Shown: piece after piece, positions 53,798-63,358 of the stretch
How positions within the stretch are numbered: position 1 is the stretch's first letter
How the letters are laid out: each line of letters opens with the position of its first letter
Assembly: GCA_020636675.1 (NCBI GenBank)
Contig: JACJXK010000004.1
Coordinates: 1-64,000 of the forward strand
Direction: 5' to 3'
Length of the DNA: 64,000 nucleotides
Source: Prevotellaceae bacterium
GTDB lineage: Bacteria; Bacteroidota; Bacteroidia; Bacteroidales; Paludibacteraceae
Notes under the pieces: generated by a model
The model's database searches: none
Told to the model about the DNA's origin: nothing
Seen by the model: the letters and a program-made list of their open reading frames with translations, nothing else
Translations under genes and position numbers: made by a program

Positions 53798-54547
53798 ATG
53801 AGTCATCATTATGTTAGTTTTGATAATGTACGTTATCGTTATCCGAGTGGATCGGAGGCCTTGAAAGGGGTCTCGTTCCTCATTACGCACGGGGAGAAGG
53901 TGGGCCTTGTCGGTTCCAATGGCGCCGGCAAGTCCACGCTGATCCTTCATGTCAACGGGCTTCTCTATCCTACTTCCGGAACGGTCAATATAGGAGATGT
54001 GCCGGTAGAAAAGTCCACTTTGTCGATAATCAGGCAGAAGGTGGGAGTTGTCTTTCAAAATGCCGACGACCAGTTGTTCATGCCTACCGTGGAGGAGGAT
54101 GTCGCTTTTGGTCCTATCAACATGGGATTGCCCATGTCGGAGGTGAAACGGAGAGTGGAAGACTCTCTTGTGGCGGTAGGTGCGGAGCATCTTCGGAAAA
54201 GCACTACTTATCGTCTATCCGGAGGGCAGAAACGGAGTGTCGCCATCGCTACCGTTTTGGCGATGGGGCCGGAAGTGCTTGTCTTGGATGAGCCGAGTTC
54301 GAATCTGGACCCGCATGCCCGTAGGTTGTTGATAAGGCAGATGGAGGGATTCTCCCATACGTGCATCGTTGCTTCTCATGATCTGGATATGATATGGGAA
54401 CTTTGTCCGCGGACTATCGTGATGAAGAATGGTGTTGTAGCTGCGGATGGACCCACCAAACTTCTTCTTAACGACATTCCTCTGATGGAGAGTTGTGGTC
54501 TGGAACAGCCTAATCTGGCCAAGATAGAGATGCTGATGAAATGCTGA
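53798..54547 (+). CDS. nikO: ECF-type nickel transporter ATP-binding subunit (NikO)
   Basis: 249 residues of the ABC ATPase superfamily. Walker A GSNGAGKSTL, Q-loop VFQNADDQLF (typical of cobalt/nickel ECF ATPases), signature LSGGQKRSVAIA, Walker B VLVLDEPSSNLD and the switch His in VASHDLDM are all present. It powers nickel uptake with NikMN and NikQ. Last gene of the urea/nickel cluster; no clear terminator in + orientation follows. Confidence 0.93.
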   Translation: MSHHYVSFDNVRYRYPSGSEALKGVSFLITHGEKVGLVGSNGAGKSTLILHVNGLLYPTSGTVNIGDVPVEKSTLSIIRQKVGVVFQNADDQLFMPTVEEDVAFGPINMGLPMSEVKRRVEDSLVAVGAEHLRKSTTYRLSGGQKRSVAIATVLAMGPEVLVLDEPSSNLDPHARRLLIRQMEGFSHTCIVASHDLDMIWELCPRTIVMKNGVVAADGPTKLLLNDIPLMESCGLEQPNLAKIEMLMKC

Positions 54548-54738
54548 CGTAGTAGTGGCCTTCCTTTCGTAAACGTTAGTGGCTGGATGTTTTTTTCTTT
54601 TCCTTCTTGCGGATGACCGTCCTCTGGGATTTCATGTCGTCACACGGACGTTAAATTTTGACAGTATGGGATGCCGAATCGGAAAGTGGAGTCCCTGTAG
54701 TGTGTGGCAGCGGAAGTGACTGACAGTATCCAAAAAAA
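54548..54738. other. Spacer after nikO
   Basis: 191 bp with no gene or clear structure seen. It leads into the typA terminator hairpin. Confidence 0.4.
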
Positions 54739-54770
54739 AGAGAGGGAGTTGACTCATCAACTCCCTCTCT
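54731..54770 (-). terminator. typA terminator
   Basis: Perfect 14-bp stem agagagggagttga (54739-54752) / tcaactccctctct (54757-54770), 4-nt loop. On the minus strand it is followed by a run of eight T, so it ends leftward transcripts. The group II intron now separates it from the typA stop. Confidence 0.85.
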
Positions 54771-54790
54771 TCTGATAGTACGCCCAGCAT

Positions 54791-55411
54791 GTGCGTAATC
54801 TCATGGGTGCAAGTCCCTAACGAGCCCTAATAGTGGGAATCGTCTAGCCAATAGCAAGGGTGTCCATAGTGATGTGGAATCTGAAGGAAGCTGGCGGCAA
54901 AAGTCTGACCTGACGAACAGAAATCAGATATAAGGCTAAAGTGTGAGGGTGAGTTTGCTAGACAAAACAAAGCCCTATAACTATTCGGAATCACACATAG
55001 TAAATCTGGTGGGTATAAGGCGGAAAGATTACGTTCTTATCTGGGGAGGTCTCACAGACGTGTGGATATATTTTTCCATAAACACGGAGTAAAGCTTGTT
55101 GTGAGAAGTCAGCCGAAGACATAGTACCAATATGAATATGTTGGGAAGGTCTGAACTTCGCAGTTTGTAAGTAAATGAATGTTACTTGAAGAGTATAGAA
55201 TGCCGAATTAAGTACTAAAGTACTTGCTGTCTCTAAAGAAATAGGACGGAATCTGAAAGGTATAGAGAAGTGCAGAGCTTGGACAGATAACTGAAAACAA
55301 CAGCAAACGCACTGTCAATGGTGTCAAAGCGAGGAACCGCCACGTGCCGAACGGCATGCGTGGTGGTGTGTGAGGACAATGAGGGAATTAATCCCTCATT
55401 TCCTACACGAT
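54791..55411 (+). mobile_element. Group II intron ribozyme lacking a reverse-transcriptase ORF
   Basis: The 5' end reads GTGCGTAATCTC with the following gggtgcaagtccc element, the conserved start of bacterial group II introns. Near the 3' end a domain V-like hairpin (about 55340-55371: ccgccacg, a short bulge, gccg-aa-cggc, gcgtggtgg) is followed by a domain VI-like stem (tgaggga-atta-tccctca) ending ctacacgat. About 621 nt in total, close to the size of the RNA part alone. No open frame for an intron-encoded protein is present in domain IV. Boundaries are set by eye and may be off by a few bases. It would need a maturase supplied from elsewhere to move or splice. Confidence 0.8.
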
Positions 55412-55430
55412 TGTGACAAAAATTTATTTA

Positions 55431-57230
55431 TTATCTATTGGCACGTTTGCGCTCGTTCTCATCCAGGAGGATTTTGCGCAGACGCATGCTCTTTGGCGTA
55501 ACCTCTACGTATTCGTCCTCTTTGATGTACTCCAAAGCCTCTTCCAAAGAGAATACGACAGGAGGAATGATTCTGGCCTTGTCGTCTGAACTCTTTGAAC
55601 GCATGTTGGTAAGCTGTTTTGATTTGGTGACGTTTACCACAAGGTCAATCTCCTTTGCGTGTTCACCTACCACCTGTCCGGCGTAAACATCTTCCTGAGG
55701 GAAGATGAAGAACTTACCACGGTCCTGAAGTTTGTCGATGGCGTATGCGAATGCAGTTCCGCCCTCCATGGCAATCATAGATCCGTTGGTACGTCTCTCT
55801 ATCTCACCTTTGTATGGTTGGTATTCCAAGAATCGGTGGGCCATGACGCCTTCTCCTGCAGTTGCGGTAAGCACATTGGTACGCAACCCGATGATGCCTC
55901 TTGAAGGAATCGCGAATTCCAAGTGTACGCGGTCTCCCTTGCGTTCCATGGATACCATGTCGCCCTTACGGGTAGCCACCATCTCGATTACCTTTCCTGA
56001 AACCTCTTCAGGAAGGTCGATGGTGAGCTGTTCTACCGGCTCGCATTTAACTCCGTCTATCTCTTTTATGATAACCTGAGGTTGTCCTACCTGAAGTTCG
56101 TAACCTTCACGGCGCATGGTTTCAATCAATACGGACAAGTGAAGCACACCACGTCCGAATACGGTCCATTTGTCGTCGTCCGGAGCTTTCTTGACACGAA
56201 GTGCCAAGTTGCGGTCCAACTCTTTTACCAAACGGTCGTTGATATGTCTTGAAGTCACATATTTACCCTCTTTTCCGAAGAACGGAGAGTCGTTGACGGC
56301 AAACACCATGCTCATGGTTGGTTCGTCGATGGCGATAGGAGGTAGTGGCTCCGGATTTTCTATGCTACAGATGGAATCCCCGATCTCGAAGTTCTCGATG
56401 CCAACCAATGCGCATATCTCGCCACAATGGGCTGATGAGACTTTGGCCTGTCCGAATCCTTCAAACACGCGCAATTCGCGTATTCTGGATTTGACGATAG
56501 CTCCGTCTCTCTTTACCAATGCAACGTCTTGGTTCTCCTTCAACTCGCCGCGGTGGATACGACCGATGGCGATACGTCCTACGTAAGAGGAGAAATCGAG
56601 GGATGTGATCAACATCTGAGGAGTTCCTTCCAAAAATGGAGGCTCTGGAATGTATTTGATGATGGCATCCAATACCGGAGTGATGTCGTTTTCGCGAGGC
56701 TCCTTCCAGTCGTTAGACATCCAGTTGTTCTTTGCCGAACCATAGATGGTAGGGAAGTCTAGCTGGTCTTCATTGGCGTCCAAGCTGCACATGAGGTCAA
56801 AAACTTCTTCCTGAACTTCGTCCGGACGACAGTTTGGCTTGTCCACCTTGTTGATGACAACGATAGGTTTCAATCCTATCTGCAATGCCTTCTGAAGTAC
56901 GAAACGGGTCTGTGGCATTGGGCCTTCAAATGCGTCTACAAGAAGAAGGACGCCGTCTGCCATGTTAAGCACACGTTCTACCTCACCTCCGAAGTCGGAG
57001 TGTCCGGGAGTGTCTATGATGTTTATCTTATAATCTTTGTATCGGATAGAAACGTTCTTTGAAACGATTGTGATACCCCTTTCCCTTTCCAAGTCGTTGT
57101 TATCGAGTATGAGCTCGCCGGGCTTTTCGTGGTCCTTGAACAACTGACCGGCCAATAACATTTTGTCGACTAAAGTGGTCTTTCCGTGGTCAACGTGAGC
57201 AATGATTGCTACATTTCTAATTTTTTGCAT
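55431..57230 (-). CDS. typA: Ribosome-associated GTPase TypA/BipA
   Basis: 599 residues, a translation-factor GTPase that helps 50S subunit assembly and stress growth. G1 [15 protein letters not shown], switch II region [17 protein letters not shown]4 NKVDKPNC and G5 GSAKNNWM are all present, followed by EF-G-like domains and the BipA-specific C-terminal domain ([19 protein letters not shown]). It has its own promoter and, past an inserted intron, a strong terminator. Confidence 0.97.
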   Translation of the reverse strand: MQKIRNVAIIAHVDHGKTTLVDKMLLAGQLFKDHEKPGELILDNNDLERERGITIVSKNVSIRYKDYKINIIDTPGHSDFGGEVERVLNMADGVLLLVDAFEGPMPQTRFVLQKALQIGLKPIVVINKVDKPNCRPDEVQEEVFDLMCSLDANEDQLDFPTIYGSAKNNWMSNDWKEPRENDITPVLDAIIKYIPEPPFLEGTPQMLITSLDFSSYVGRIAIGRIHRGELKENQDVALVKRDGAIVKSRIRELRVFEGFGQAKVSSAHCGEICALVGIENFEIGDSICSIENPEPLPPIAIDEPTMSMVFAVNDSPFFGKEGKYVTSRHINDRLVKELDRNLALRVKKAPDDDKWTVFGRGVLHLSVLIETMRREGYELQVGQPQVIIKEIDGVKCEPVEQLTIDLPEEVSGKVIEMVATRKGDMVSMERKGDRVHLEFAIPSRGIIGLRTNVLTATAGEGVMAHRFLEYQPYKGEIERRTNGSMIAMEGGTAFAYAIDKLQDRGKFFIFPQEDVYAGQVVGEHAKEIDLVVNVTKSKQLTNMRSKSSDDKARIIPPVVFSLEEALEYIKEDEYVEVTPKSMRLRKILLDENERKRANR

Positions 57231-57257
57231 CTCTATCTACAGAATTATATTTTAGGG

Positions 57258-57290
57258 CGCAAAGGTACGCATTTTAATTGAAAGATAAGA
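57258..57290 (-). promoter_or_regulatory. Candidate typA promoter
   Basis: TACCTTTG on the minus strand (57267-57260) matches TAnnTTTG and lies 29 bp before the typA start codon. The -33 region is AT-rich without a perfect TTTG. Confidence 0.55.
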
Positions 57291-57306
57291 ATTTAGAATA
57301 AAAAAA

Positions 57307-57338
57307 ATGAAGAGATTTCTAAAATGGGATCTCTTCAT
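57307..57338 (-). terminator. Terminator after the phosphate permease gene
   Basis: atgaagaga (57307-57315) and tctcttcat (57330-57338) form a 9-bp stem; on the minus strand it is followed by seven T. It lies 33 bp after the permease stop. Confidence 0.7.
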
Positions 57339-57370
57339 TCTATGTTTCGTTCTGATATAGAGAACTCTCT

Positions 57371-58417
57371 TTATAAGAAAAGCCAATGCATGATGAAATA
57401 GAATCCCATGGCCATGGCGGCACTGACAGGAATGGTAAGCAGCCAGGCTGTGAGCAGCTCCAGTGTCACTCCCCAACGTACGGCCGAGAGCCTTTTCACG
57501 GATCCGACGCCCATGATGCTACCTGTAATCACGTGCGTAGTACTTACCGGAATTTTCATTAGTTCGGTAAGAAAGAGAGTAAGTGAGCCTGCTGTTTGTG
57601 TGCAGAATCCCTCTAATGGAGTAATCTTCGTAATCTTGTTGCCCATTGTCTTCATGATTTTCCAGCCTCCGGACATGGTTCCTACTGCAATGGATGTGAA
57701 ACAGAGTACCGGCACCCAGTCATGGATGTCATGTATGTCTGTCAGTTGCATCCAGTGTGGAAGTGTGGATGGGTCGTCCAGGCAAGAGTTGTAGGAGATG
57801 AGGGCGGCGGCAATGACACCGATCTCTTTCTGTGAGTCGTTCAGCCCGTGGGTGATGCTGAGTGTGGCGGAAGAGAACAGCTGGACTCTCTTGAACCATA
57901 TGTCGGCTTTGTGCGGCTTGCTCCATCTTGCCAGATGCAAGGTGAGTATTGTAATCAGGTTTCCTCCTATCATACCGATGAGCGGGGCGGCCAGGATGAA
58001 GGCGGCGATGATGCCTACCGTCTCCAGATGCACGGCTCCGAACCCGGCGGCGGCTATGCCTGCTCCGGAAAGACTGCCGATGAGTGTGTGCGAGGAAGAG
58101 GATGGAATGCCAAACCACCATGTGATGAGGTTCCATGTGATGGAAGAGATGAGTGCTACGAAGATGATGGGAAGGATGTCTACGCCATTGTCCTGCACCA
58201 CAATTTTTGATACGGTGTCGGCAATTCCGAATTCACCGATGATGTATTTCGCAATGAAGAAGGCTACGAAGTTAAAAGCTGCAGCCCAGAGCACTGCTTG
58301 CAGTGGCGTCAGAACTCTCGTCGTCACGACGGTTGCTATTGAGTTTGCCGCATCATGAAATCCGTTGATGAAGTCGAAAACGGCGGCAAGGATGATAATT
58401 CCAATTAGAAGGGTCAT
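57371..58417 (-). CDS. pit: Inorganic phosphate transporter, PiT family
   Basis: 348 residues with about ten membrane segments. The two PiT repeats carry FDFINGFHDAANSIATVV near the N-terminus and the matching GSVKRLSAVRWG / PVSTTHVITGSIMGVG in the second half; SSSHTLIGSLSGAGIA is the first-repeat counterpart. Low-affinity phosphate:cation symporter. The DUF47 gene precedes it by 3 bp, so they form one operon, a pairing seen in many bacteria. Confidence 0.93.
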   Translation of the reverse strand: MTLLIGIIILAAVFDFINGFHDAANSIATVVTTRVLTPLQAVLWAAAFNFVAFFIAKYIIGEFGIADTVSKIVVQDNGVDILPIIFVALISSITWNLITWWFGIPSSSSHTLIGSLSGAGIAAAGFGAVHLETVGIIAAFILAAPLIGMIGGNLITILTLHLARWSKPHKADIWFKRVQLFSSATLSITHGLNDSQKEIGVIAAALISYNSCLDDPSTLPHWMQLTDIHDIHDWVPVLCFTSIAVGTMSGGWKIMKTMGNKITKITPLEGFCTQTAGSLTLFLTELMKIPVSTTHVITGSIMGVGSVKRLSAVRWGVTLELLTAWLLTIPVSAAMAMGFYFIMHWLFL

Positions 58418-58420
58418 GTT

Positions 58421-59071
58421 TTATGCGTATTTCACGATTATGTTCTTTACCGCTTTCGAAACCACGTTGGCCATGTCTGTTGTATTCTCCAGGTACTGCA
58501 TGATTTCCTTTAACTTGATGATTTCGATGGCGTCCTTCTCGTTTTGGAAGAGCTCGGTGACGTAGTGTTCGTATATGTCATCGCCTTCGTTCTCGAGGTC
58601 GTGCAGTTTGGTGCAGTATTCCAATGCGCGGTAAGGCTTTTTGGGGATGTTCTTCAGTTCGTGAAGGATGATGTCGATGCTTTCGCAGCATGCCAACACA
58701 ATTTTCGTCATGTCGATCATCTTGTCCGGAATTGATTTTGGTTGGAACAGCACTACTCTTTTTGCGGAGGAGTTGATGTAGTCCAATACGTCATCTAGCC
58801 GTTCGCAAAGGGTGTGGATGTCTTCCCTGTCAAAAGGGGTGATGAATGTATCGTTGAGTTCTTCGAAGATGTTGTTCGTCAATCCGTCGCACATGACCTC
58901 CTGTTGCTTAATCTTCTGGAAAATCTCTTTTGCTTTGACCCTGTCGTCTGTTTGCGCAAATTCGACGAGCAATGTGGCTGCAGTGTGCAGGCAGCTTCCT
59001 ACCTCAATGATTAAAGGGAAGAACTTGTTCTCTTTTGGCTTCAAACAAGAGAAAAGTGAATTTATAGCCAT
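58421..59071 (-). CDS. DUF47 (PhoU-like) phosphate transport partner
   Basis: 216 residues, all helical. LKPKENKFFPLIIEVG at the start, then FEELNDTFITPFDREDIHTLCERLDDVLDYINS, the hallmark of DUF47 proteins, which fold like PhoU. The acidic residues bind metal clusters in PhoU relatives. It is thought to regulate the linked PiT transporter, and lies 3 bp upstream of it. Confidence 0.92.
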   Translation of the reverse strand: MAINSLFSCLKPKENKFFPLIIEVGSCLHTAATLLVEFAQTDDRVKAKEIFQKIKQQEVMCDGLTNNIFEELNDTFITPFDREDIHTLCERLDDVLDYINSSAKRVVLFQPKSIPDKMIDMTKIVLACCESIDIILHELKNIPKKPYRALEYCTKLHDLENEGDDIYEHYVTELFQNEKDAIEIIKLKEIMQYLENTTDMANVVSKAVKNIIVKYA

Positions 59072-59095
59072 AATTTATATATTATAAAGGACGCA

Positions 59096-59103
59096 CAAAA
59101 ATA
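59096..59103 (-). promoter_or_regulatory. Candidate promoter for the DUF47-pit operon
   Basis: TATTTTTG on the minus strand (TAnnTTTG) 24 bp upstream of the DUF47 start codon. Confidence 0.5.
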
Positions 59104-59366
59104 CGTCAAAAAAAGTAAAGATATATGTTCGAAAACTCTTTTTTGTGCCTTCTCGAATTAATATATTGATATGTAGCCTGTTTCCTGCTGCTTTGTTGAA
59201 GAGTAGGGGAGTCTGATGGGGAAAATGAGGAAGTCTTTTTCGTTTGATAATCTGTTTCTTGCTTCAAGGGAGATGTGTTGCTGGCAAAAGGCAGAATCGG
59301 AAGGTTTCATGTTGGTGACACTTTCTCTCCTGCCTTTGTGGTTTGTTGAATTATTGGTTTGTTATG

Positions 59367-61031
59367 TCAGTCGTTCCCGCCTTTCCGTATTTTTTTCTCT
59401 ATGTTCTCTTTCTCTGCTAGTTTGGGAATTTCCAGTTGGAGGGCTTTCCTCCAATAGCAGATGGCACTGTCTTTTTTGCCTTTTGCAAGAAAGGCGTCTC
59501 CCGCAATCTCGTATGTTTGGAAGAAAAATGGGTTTGTCTGTGTGAAATCCCGGATTGTCTTGTCCGGAATGGCAATCTTGTCTTTTATGTTTTCCCGGAA
59601 TATTTTTTTTGTATGTCTGAATCCGAGGAATTTTGCAAATTCCGGAGTGTTGGTCAGCGTGTCTGCTTCTACCTCCAAGCTGTGGTCGTATATCTCTTCG
59701 GAAGGGTTTGCCTTTTTGAAGATCTTGTTCAGGTCGTAAGCTACGAACTTGCCTAGCTGCCAAGGTGAGGTGGATACCCACATGATGCCCTTCTCCGGCT
59801 TAAAGACCACAGAGTGGTGGCCAATGAGTTGGTTGATTGCTTTTTCGTTGCCCAGTCCGATGTTGGCACCGTTGAGGCCTTTGGTGTCTCGGAGTATGTC
59901 GACCGCTTTTTTATAGTTGATGGGGCAGTTGGACTCCATCAGCTGTTCTGTCCTTTTTTGTCGGTACGGGCTGTCTGATGTGCGGATGTTCTCTTGGTTG
60001 CGCTCGTCGCCGGCGAAAGCTTCGCTTTGGTAATGGTTGGCGCAGACGAGCGAATGGGTGTCGGGTTTGTATAGCGAGGTCTTTTCCGTCGATTTCTCGA
60101 TGACGGCCGCTCTTCCGTCTTTGGCCGATCCGATGAGGAGCGACTCCGAAACGAATGTATGTGCGCTGTCGGCAATGGCATAGGCCTCTTCTATGGTCGA
60201 TGCGTATTGCAGGATTTTTCTGGCCAAGATGGAGATTGGCATGGCAGAGGAGGTGGGCATGTCGGATTTTGCGGCGTTCAGCGTCACGGTCAGTCCGGCC
60301 TCGTTCATTCCGGAGAGGACGCCAATCATTCCGGCCCAGCCTACCATTGCGAATTTGTATCCATGTTCGGGATTGCAGAATGTCACGGTTTTGTTGCGGG
60401 CAAACTCGTCGCCCATGTAGAAGTCGAAGTTTCGCCCGATGATGAGTGTGCCGTCTTCACTCTTGTCTTTCCAGGCGGCGAATGCGGTGCAGCCCACCAG
60501 CATGTAGTCTTGCATGGCGTGGCCTACGTCGTGGGCGGCGTGATAGTTGAGCTGCCGTTCGTAGGGGGTGCCTATGTAGTCGAATTCATGCGAACATTCG
60601 AGGGATTCCCCATATATCTCCGTTTTGTATTCCTGTGGTATGTATTCGCTCAGGTCTCGGTTGAAATATAGAATCATGTATTTTAAAAAACGCACGTATG
60701 TTTGGGAAGGGATGAGCTCGTTAATCTGGTCCACAAATACTTTTTCTTGGAAATACATGAGGTTCTTCTCCAGTTTTCCCACGGCAATGCCTCTCTCTAT
60801 GTCCGACCCTTCGACGTAGACTTCATACAACCCGCTCTCGCTCTGCCTGATCCAGTTGTTGCCGATGGCATAGTAGCCGTCTTTTGACAATACGGAGTCT
60901 TTGGCTGCCGTAGGCATTGAGGGGACGGGTTCTTCTATGTTTACTGCAATGTTGAAGTAAACGACAAACCCTATTAGGAGTAGGCATAGGATGCCTATGG
61001 TGAATGCGAATATTTTGAAAACTTTCTTCAT
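59367..61031 (-). CDS. C45-family Ntn-hydrolase (acyltransferase/amidase-like) with C-terminal helical repeats
   Basis: About 554 residues from the ATG at 61031, followed by a single hydrophobic segment (about residues 5-25) that is either an uncleaved anchor or a signal. The predicted nucleophile is Cys181 in LVGCTAFAAW, followed by GTLIIGRNFDF and GMNEAGLTVTLNAA. This is the pattern of the C45 (isopenicillin N acyltransferase-like) Ntn hydrolases, which mature by self-cleavage before this Cys. The last 120 residues read as TPR-like helices. Natural substrates in gut Bacteroidota include N-acyl amides in related enzymes; the substrate here is unknown. Confidence 0.8.
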   Translation of the reverse strand: MKKVFKIFAFTIGILCLLLIGFVVYFNIAVNIEEPVPSMPTAAKDSVLSKDGYYAIGNNWIRQSESGLYEVYVEGSDIERGIAVGKLEKNLMYFQEKVFVDQINELIPSQTYVRFLKYMILYFNRDLSEYIPQEYKTEIYGESLECSHEFDYIGTPYERQLNYHAAHDVGHAMQDYMLVGCTAFAAWKDKSEDGTLIIGRNFDFYMGDEFARNKTVTFCNPEHGYKFAMVGWAGMIGVLSGMNEAGLTVTLNAAKSDMPTSSAMPISILARKILQYASTIEEAYAIADSAHTFVSESLLIGSAKDGRAAVIEKSTEKTSLYKPDTHSLVCANHYQSEAFAGDERNQENIRTSDSPYRQKRTEQLMESNCPINYKKAVDILRDTKGLNGANIGLGNEKAINQLIGHHSVVFKPEKGIMWVSTSPWQLGKFVAYDLNKIFKKANPSEEIYDHSLEVEADTLTNTPEFAKFLGFRHTKKIFRENIKDKIAIPDKTIRDFTQTNPFFFQTYEIAGDAFLAKGKKDSAICYWRKALQLEIPKLAEKENIEKKIRKGGND

Positions 61032-61076
61032 TTTGTTTGTATCTATCTCCGGTGCGTTGTGTCCGGGCTGTTGGTG

Positions 61077-61084
61077 CAAAGATA
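61077..61084 (-). promoter_or_regulatory. Candidate -7 box for the Ntn-hydrolase gene
   Basis: TATCTTTG on the minus strand, 46 bp upstream of the start codon and immediately next to the fba terminator. Confidence 0.45.
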
Positions 61085-61086
61085 CA

Positions 61087-61120
61087 AAAAAGGCTGCTCT
61101 TTATAAAGAGCAGCCTTTTT
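61087..61120. terminator. fba terminator, perfect 34-bp palindrome
   Basis: aaaaaggctgctcttta joined directly to its complement; A and T tracts at both ends. It follows the fba stop by about 20 bp on the minus strand. Confidence 0.88.
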
Positions 61121-61140
61121 GATTAGTATATGATGCTAAA

Positions 61141-62139
61141 TTAGCAAGCCTTACCGTCGCTACCAAGAACGTTGATGATCTTGTGAGTGTACATCTTCTT
61201 CATGTTGTCACGAGCTGGGCCGAGATACTTACGAGGGTCGAATTCTCCTGGTTTCTCAGCGAAAGTCTTACGGATGGCAGCAGTCATGGCCAAACGGCTA
61301 TCAGAGTCGATGTTGATTTTGCAGACAGCTGATTTTGCAGCCATACGCAACTCCTCTTCAGGAATACCAACTGCATCTGGCAATTTGCCACCGAATTTGT
61401 TGATAGTGTCAACTTCCTCTTGAGGAACTGAAGATGATCCGTGAAGAACGATAGGGAATCCTGGCAACTTAACCATGATTTCATCCAATACGTCGAATGC
61501 CAATGGAGGAGGAACCAATTTGCCTTCTGCGTTGCGAGTACATTGTTCAGGTTTGAACTTGTATGCACCGTGAGAAGTACCGATAGAGATAGCCAAAGAG
61601 TCAACACCCGTCTTAGTGACGAAGTCAACAACCTCTTCTGGTTTAGTATAGTGGCTCTCTTCTGAAGCAACTTCGTCTTCAACGCCAGCCAATACGCCAA
61701 GCTCGCCTTCTACAGTAACGTCATATTTGTGAGCGTATTCGCATACCTTCTTTGTCAAAGCAACGTTCTCTTCGTAAGGAAGGGAAGAACCGTCGATCAT
61801 AACAGATGAGAAGCCCATGTCAACGCAGCTCTTGCAAAGTTCGAAAGAATCACCGTGGTCCAAGTGAAGCACGATCTGTGGTTTTTCCCAACCTAACTCC
61901 TTAGCGTACTCAACAGCGCCTTCTGCCATGTAACGAAGCAAAGTCTGGTTTGCGTATTGGCGTGCACCTTTTGATACTTGAAGGATAACTGGAGATTTAG
62001 TTTCAGCAGAAGCCATAACGATAGCTTGAAGCTGTTCCATATTGTTGAAGTTGAATGCAGGGATTGCATATCCACCCTTTACTGCTTTAGCGAACATATC
62101 TTTGGTGTTCACCAAGCCCAATTCTTTGTAACTTACCAT
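61141..62139 (-). CDS. fba: Fructose-bisphosphate aldolase, class II
   Basis: 332 residues. Zinc-dependent aldolase that interconverts fructose-1,6-bisphosphate with DHAP and glyceraldehyde-3-phosphate. AIPAFNFNNMEQLQA opens the protein. The zinc-binding VLHLDHGDSFELC, the acidic TVEGELGVLAGVEDE, the glycine/serine loop IGTSHGAYKF and LHGSSSVPQEEV are all present. Codon use looks biased, as in highly expressed genes. It has its own promoter and a strong terminator. Confidence 0.96.
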   Translation of the reverse strand: MVSYKELGLVNTKDMFAKAVKGGYAIPAFNFNNMEQLQAIVMASAETKSPVILQVSKGARQYANQTLLRYMAEGAVEYAKELGWEKPQIVLHLDHGDSFELCKSCVDMGFSSVMIDGSSLPYEENVALTKKVCEYAHKYDVTVEGELGVLAGVEDEVASEESHYTKPEEVVDFVTKTGVDSLAISIGTSHGAYKFKPEQCTRNAEGKLVPPPLAFDVLDEIMVKLPGFPIVLHGSSSVPQEEVDTINKFGGKLPDAVGIPEEELRMAAKSAVCKINIDSDSRLAMTAAIRKTFAEKPGEFDPRKYLGPARDNMKKMYTHKIINVLGSDGKAC

Positions 62140-62178
62140 CTTTTTGAATGATTTTTAACGTGTTAAATTTTATTCACG

Positions 62179-62186
62179 CAAATATA
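62179..62186 (-). promoter_or_regulatory. Candidate fba -7 box (TATATTTG)
   Basis: Exact TAnnTTTG match on the minus strand 39 bp upstream of the fba ATG, with an AT-rich -33 region. Confidence 0.55.
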
Positions 62187-62290
62187 TACAAAATTGGACA
62201 ATAAAAAGGCAAAAAGAACGCCGAAAAAAACGCTTGACTTTTGTTTTTGTTTGTCCAACTTGTGATAGTTGCTGTTTTGTTATCTGATTT

Positions 62291-63286
62291 TTATTGATAG
62301 ACAATCTCTCTGGAGATATTCTCTATTTGTTTCCCATCCCTGAAGATGTTGCATCTGGTCCAGTTGCCGTGTGTGTCATATTGGTAGTTGTATAGGTATC
62401 CGTTCCAGTCTTCGGAGATATGTCCTTGTGTGTTGTAGCTGATTTGTCTCTTTTCGTTTACGGATTCTGCACCGTCCTGGGTTTTGTAGGTGAACTCTAC
62501 CATCTGCCCGCCGTCATATTTGAGGTTGATGTGGGTCTCTGTCTCTCCTTCTTTGAAGACGGCTTTCTTCAACATTCCTTTCTTGTTGTACGAGTATTTT
62601 GTGGTGCCTTTGGTTTTGTGGTCCGGATATTCTTTTGTTGTCTGGATGGTTCTCCCGTTTTCGTATTCAAACCGGATGATGGTGCCGTTGCTTAGCGTTT
62701 CCTGTGTGAGCTGGTTGTTGCCGTCATATTGGTATTTGGTGGTGTCTGTCCGGTTGTTGTATGTTTTGGATATCTTCTTTGATACGTTTCCGTTTGCATC
62801 GTGTATATAGGTGTACATGAAGTCTTTCTTGTTGCCTTGTGCGTTCTGGAAGTTGTGTATCTCTGTCAGCGTGTCGCCATAGTTGAAGAGGATGAGTGTG
62901 GTCTCGTCGGCTAGGATGCTGTCTCCGTCCATGAGCGTGCTGTGCCGTCCATATTTCAGCATATTCCCTTTTGCGTCGAGGGTGTATGTCTCCAGACTTT
63001 TCTCGAAAGGGGATGTCTCGCTTTTTGTGATGATGTATCCTTTTTCGAACAGAAGTGTCTTTGTGTAGTATTCGTTCCTGTTGATGGTGACGTTTTTGAT
63101 CTCTTTTGGGTATGATCCGTTCTCCTGGTTGTATTGGTCAATGAAGTTGCTTCTTTCCGTATTTCTAAGAAATCTTTTCTCCAACATCATGACCAAATCT
63201 TCGGATTTATAACCTACGAACTCTTGTGACCAAACACAAGTATTTGTAAATGTGATAAGTAGAACGAATAAGAATTTCATTACCAT
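62291..63286 (-). CDS. Secreted YD/RHS-like repeat protein, 331 aa
   Basis: The first ATG is at 63286; the third codon is also ATG and gives a cleaner signal peptide ending CVWSQ. The mature part has short beta repeats with YxYDxxGN-like motifs: YTLDAKGNMLKYG, YIHDANGNVSKKI, YQYDGNNQLTQE, YSYNKKGMLKKA, YQYDTHGNWTRC. These are YD-type repeats as in RHS/wall-associated proteins, but there is no toxin domain and the protein is short. Function unknown. No neighbour suggests one. Confidence 0.75.
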   Translation of the reverse strand: MVMKFLFVLLITFTNTCVWSQEFVGYKSEDLVMMLEKRFLRNTERSNFIDQYNQENGSYPKEIKNVTINRNEYYTKTLLFEKGYIITKSETSPFEKSLETYTLDAKGNMLKYGRHSTLMDGDSILADETTLILFNYGDTLTEIHNFQNAQGNKKDFMYTYIHDANGNVSKKISKTYNNRTDTTKYQYDGNNQLTQETLSNGTIIRFEYENGRTIQTTKEYPDHKTKGTTKYSYNKKGMLKKAVFKEGETETHINLKYDGGQMVEFTYKTQDGAESVNEKRQISYNTQGHISEDWNGYLYNYQYDTHGNWTRCNIFRDGKQIENISREIVYQ

Positions 63287-63358
63287 TGTTTCTTTTTTTG
63301 ATTTTTTCCTTTTTCTCGTTTCAAAAAGTGTGCGAATATACTTTTAGTTGGCGATTTT

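Noticed and set aside
54739..54811. Class C (terminator-targeting) assignment of the group II intron
   Set aside because: A terminator hairpin does lie just upstream, but 20 nt separate it from the intron, more than expected for class C, and the hairpin's T run is on the other strand.
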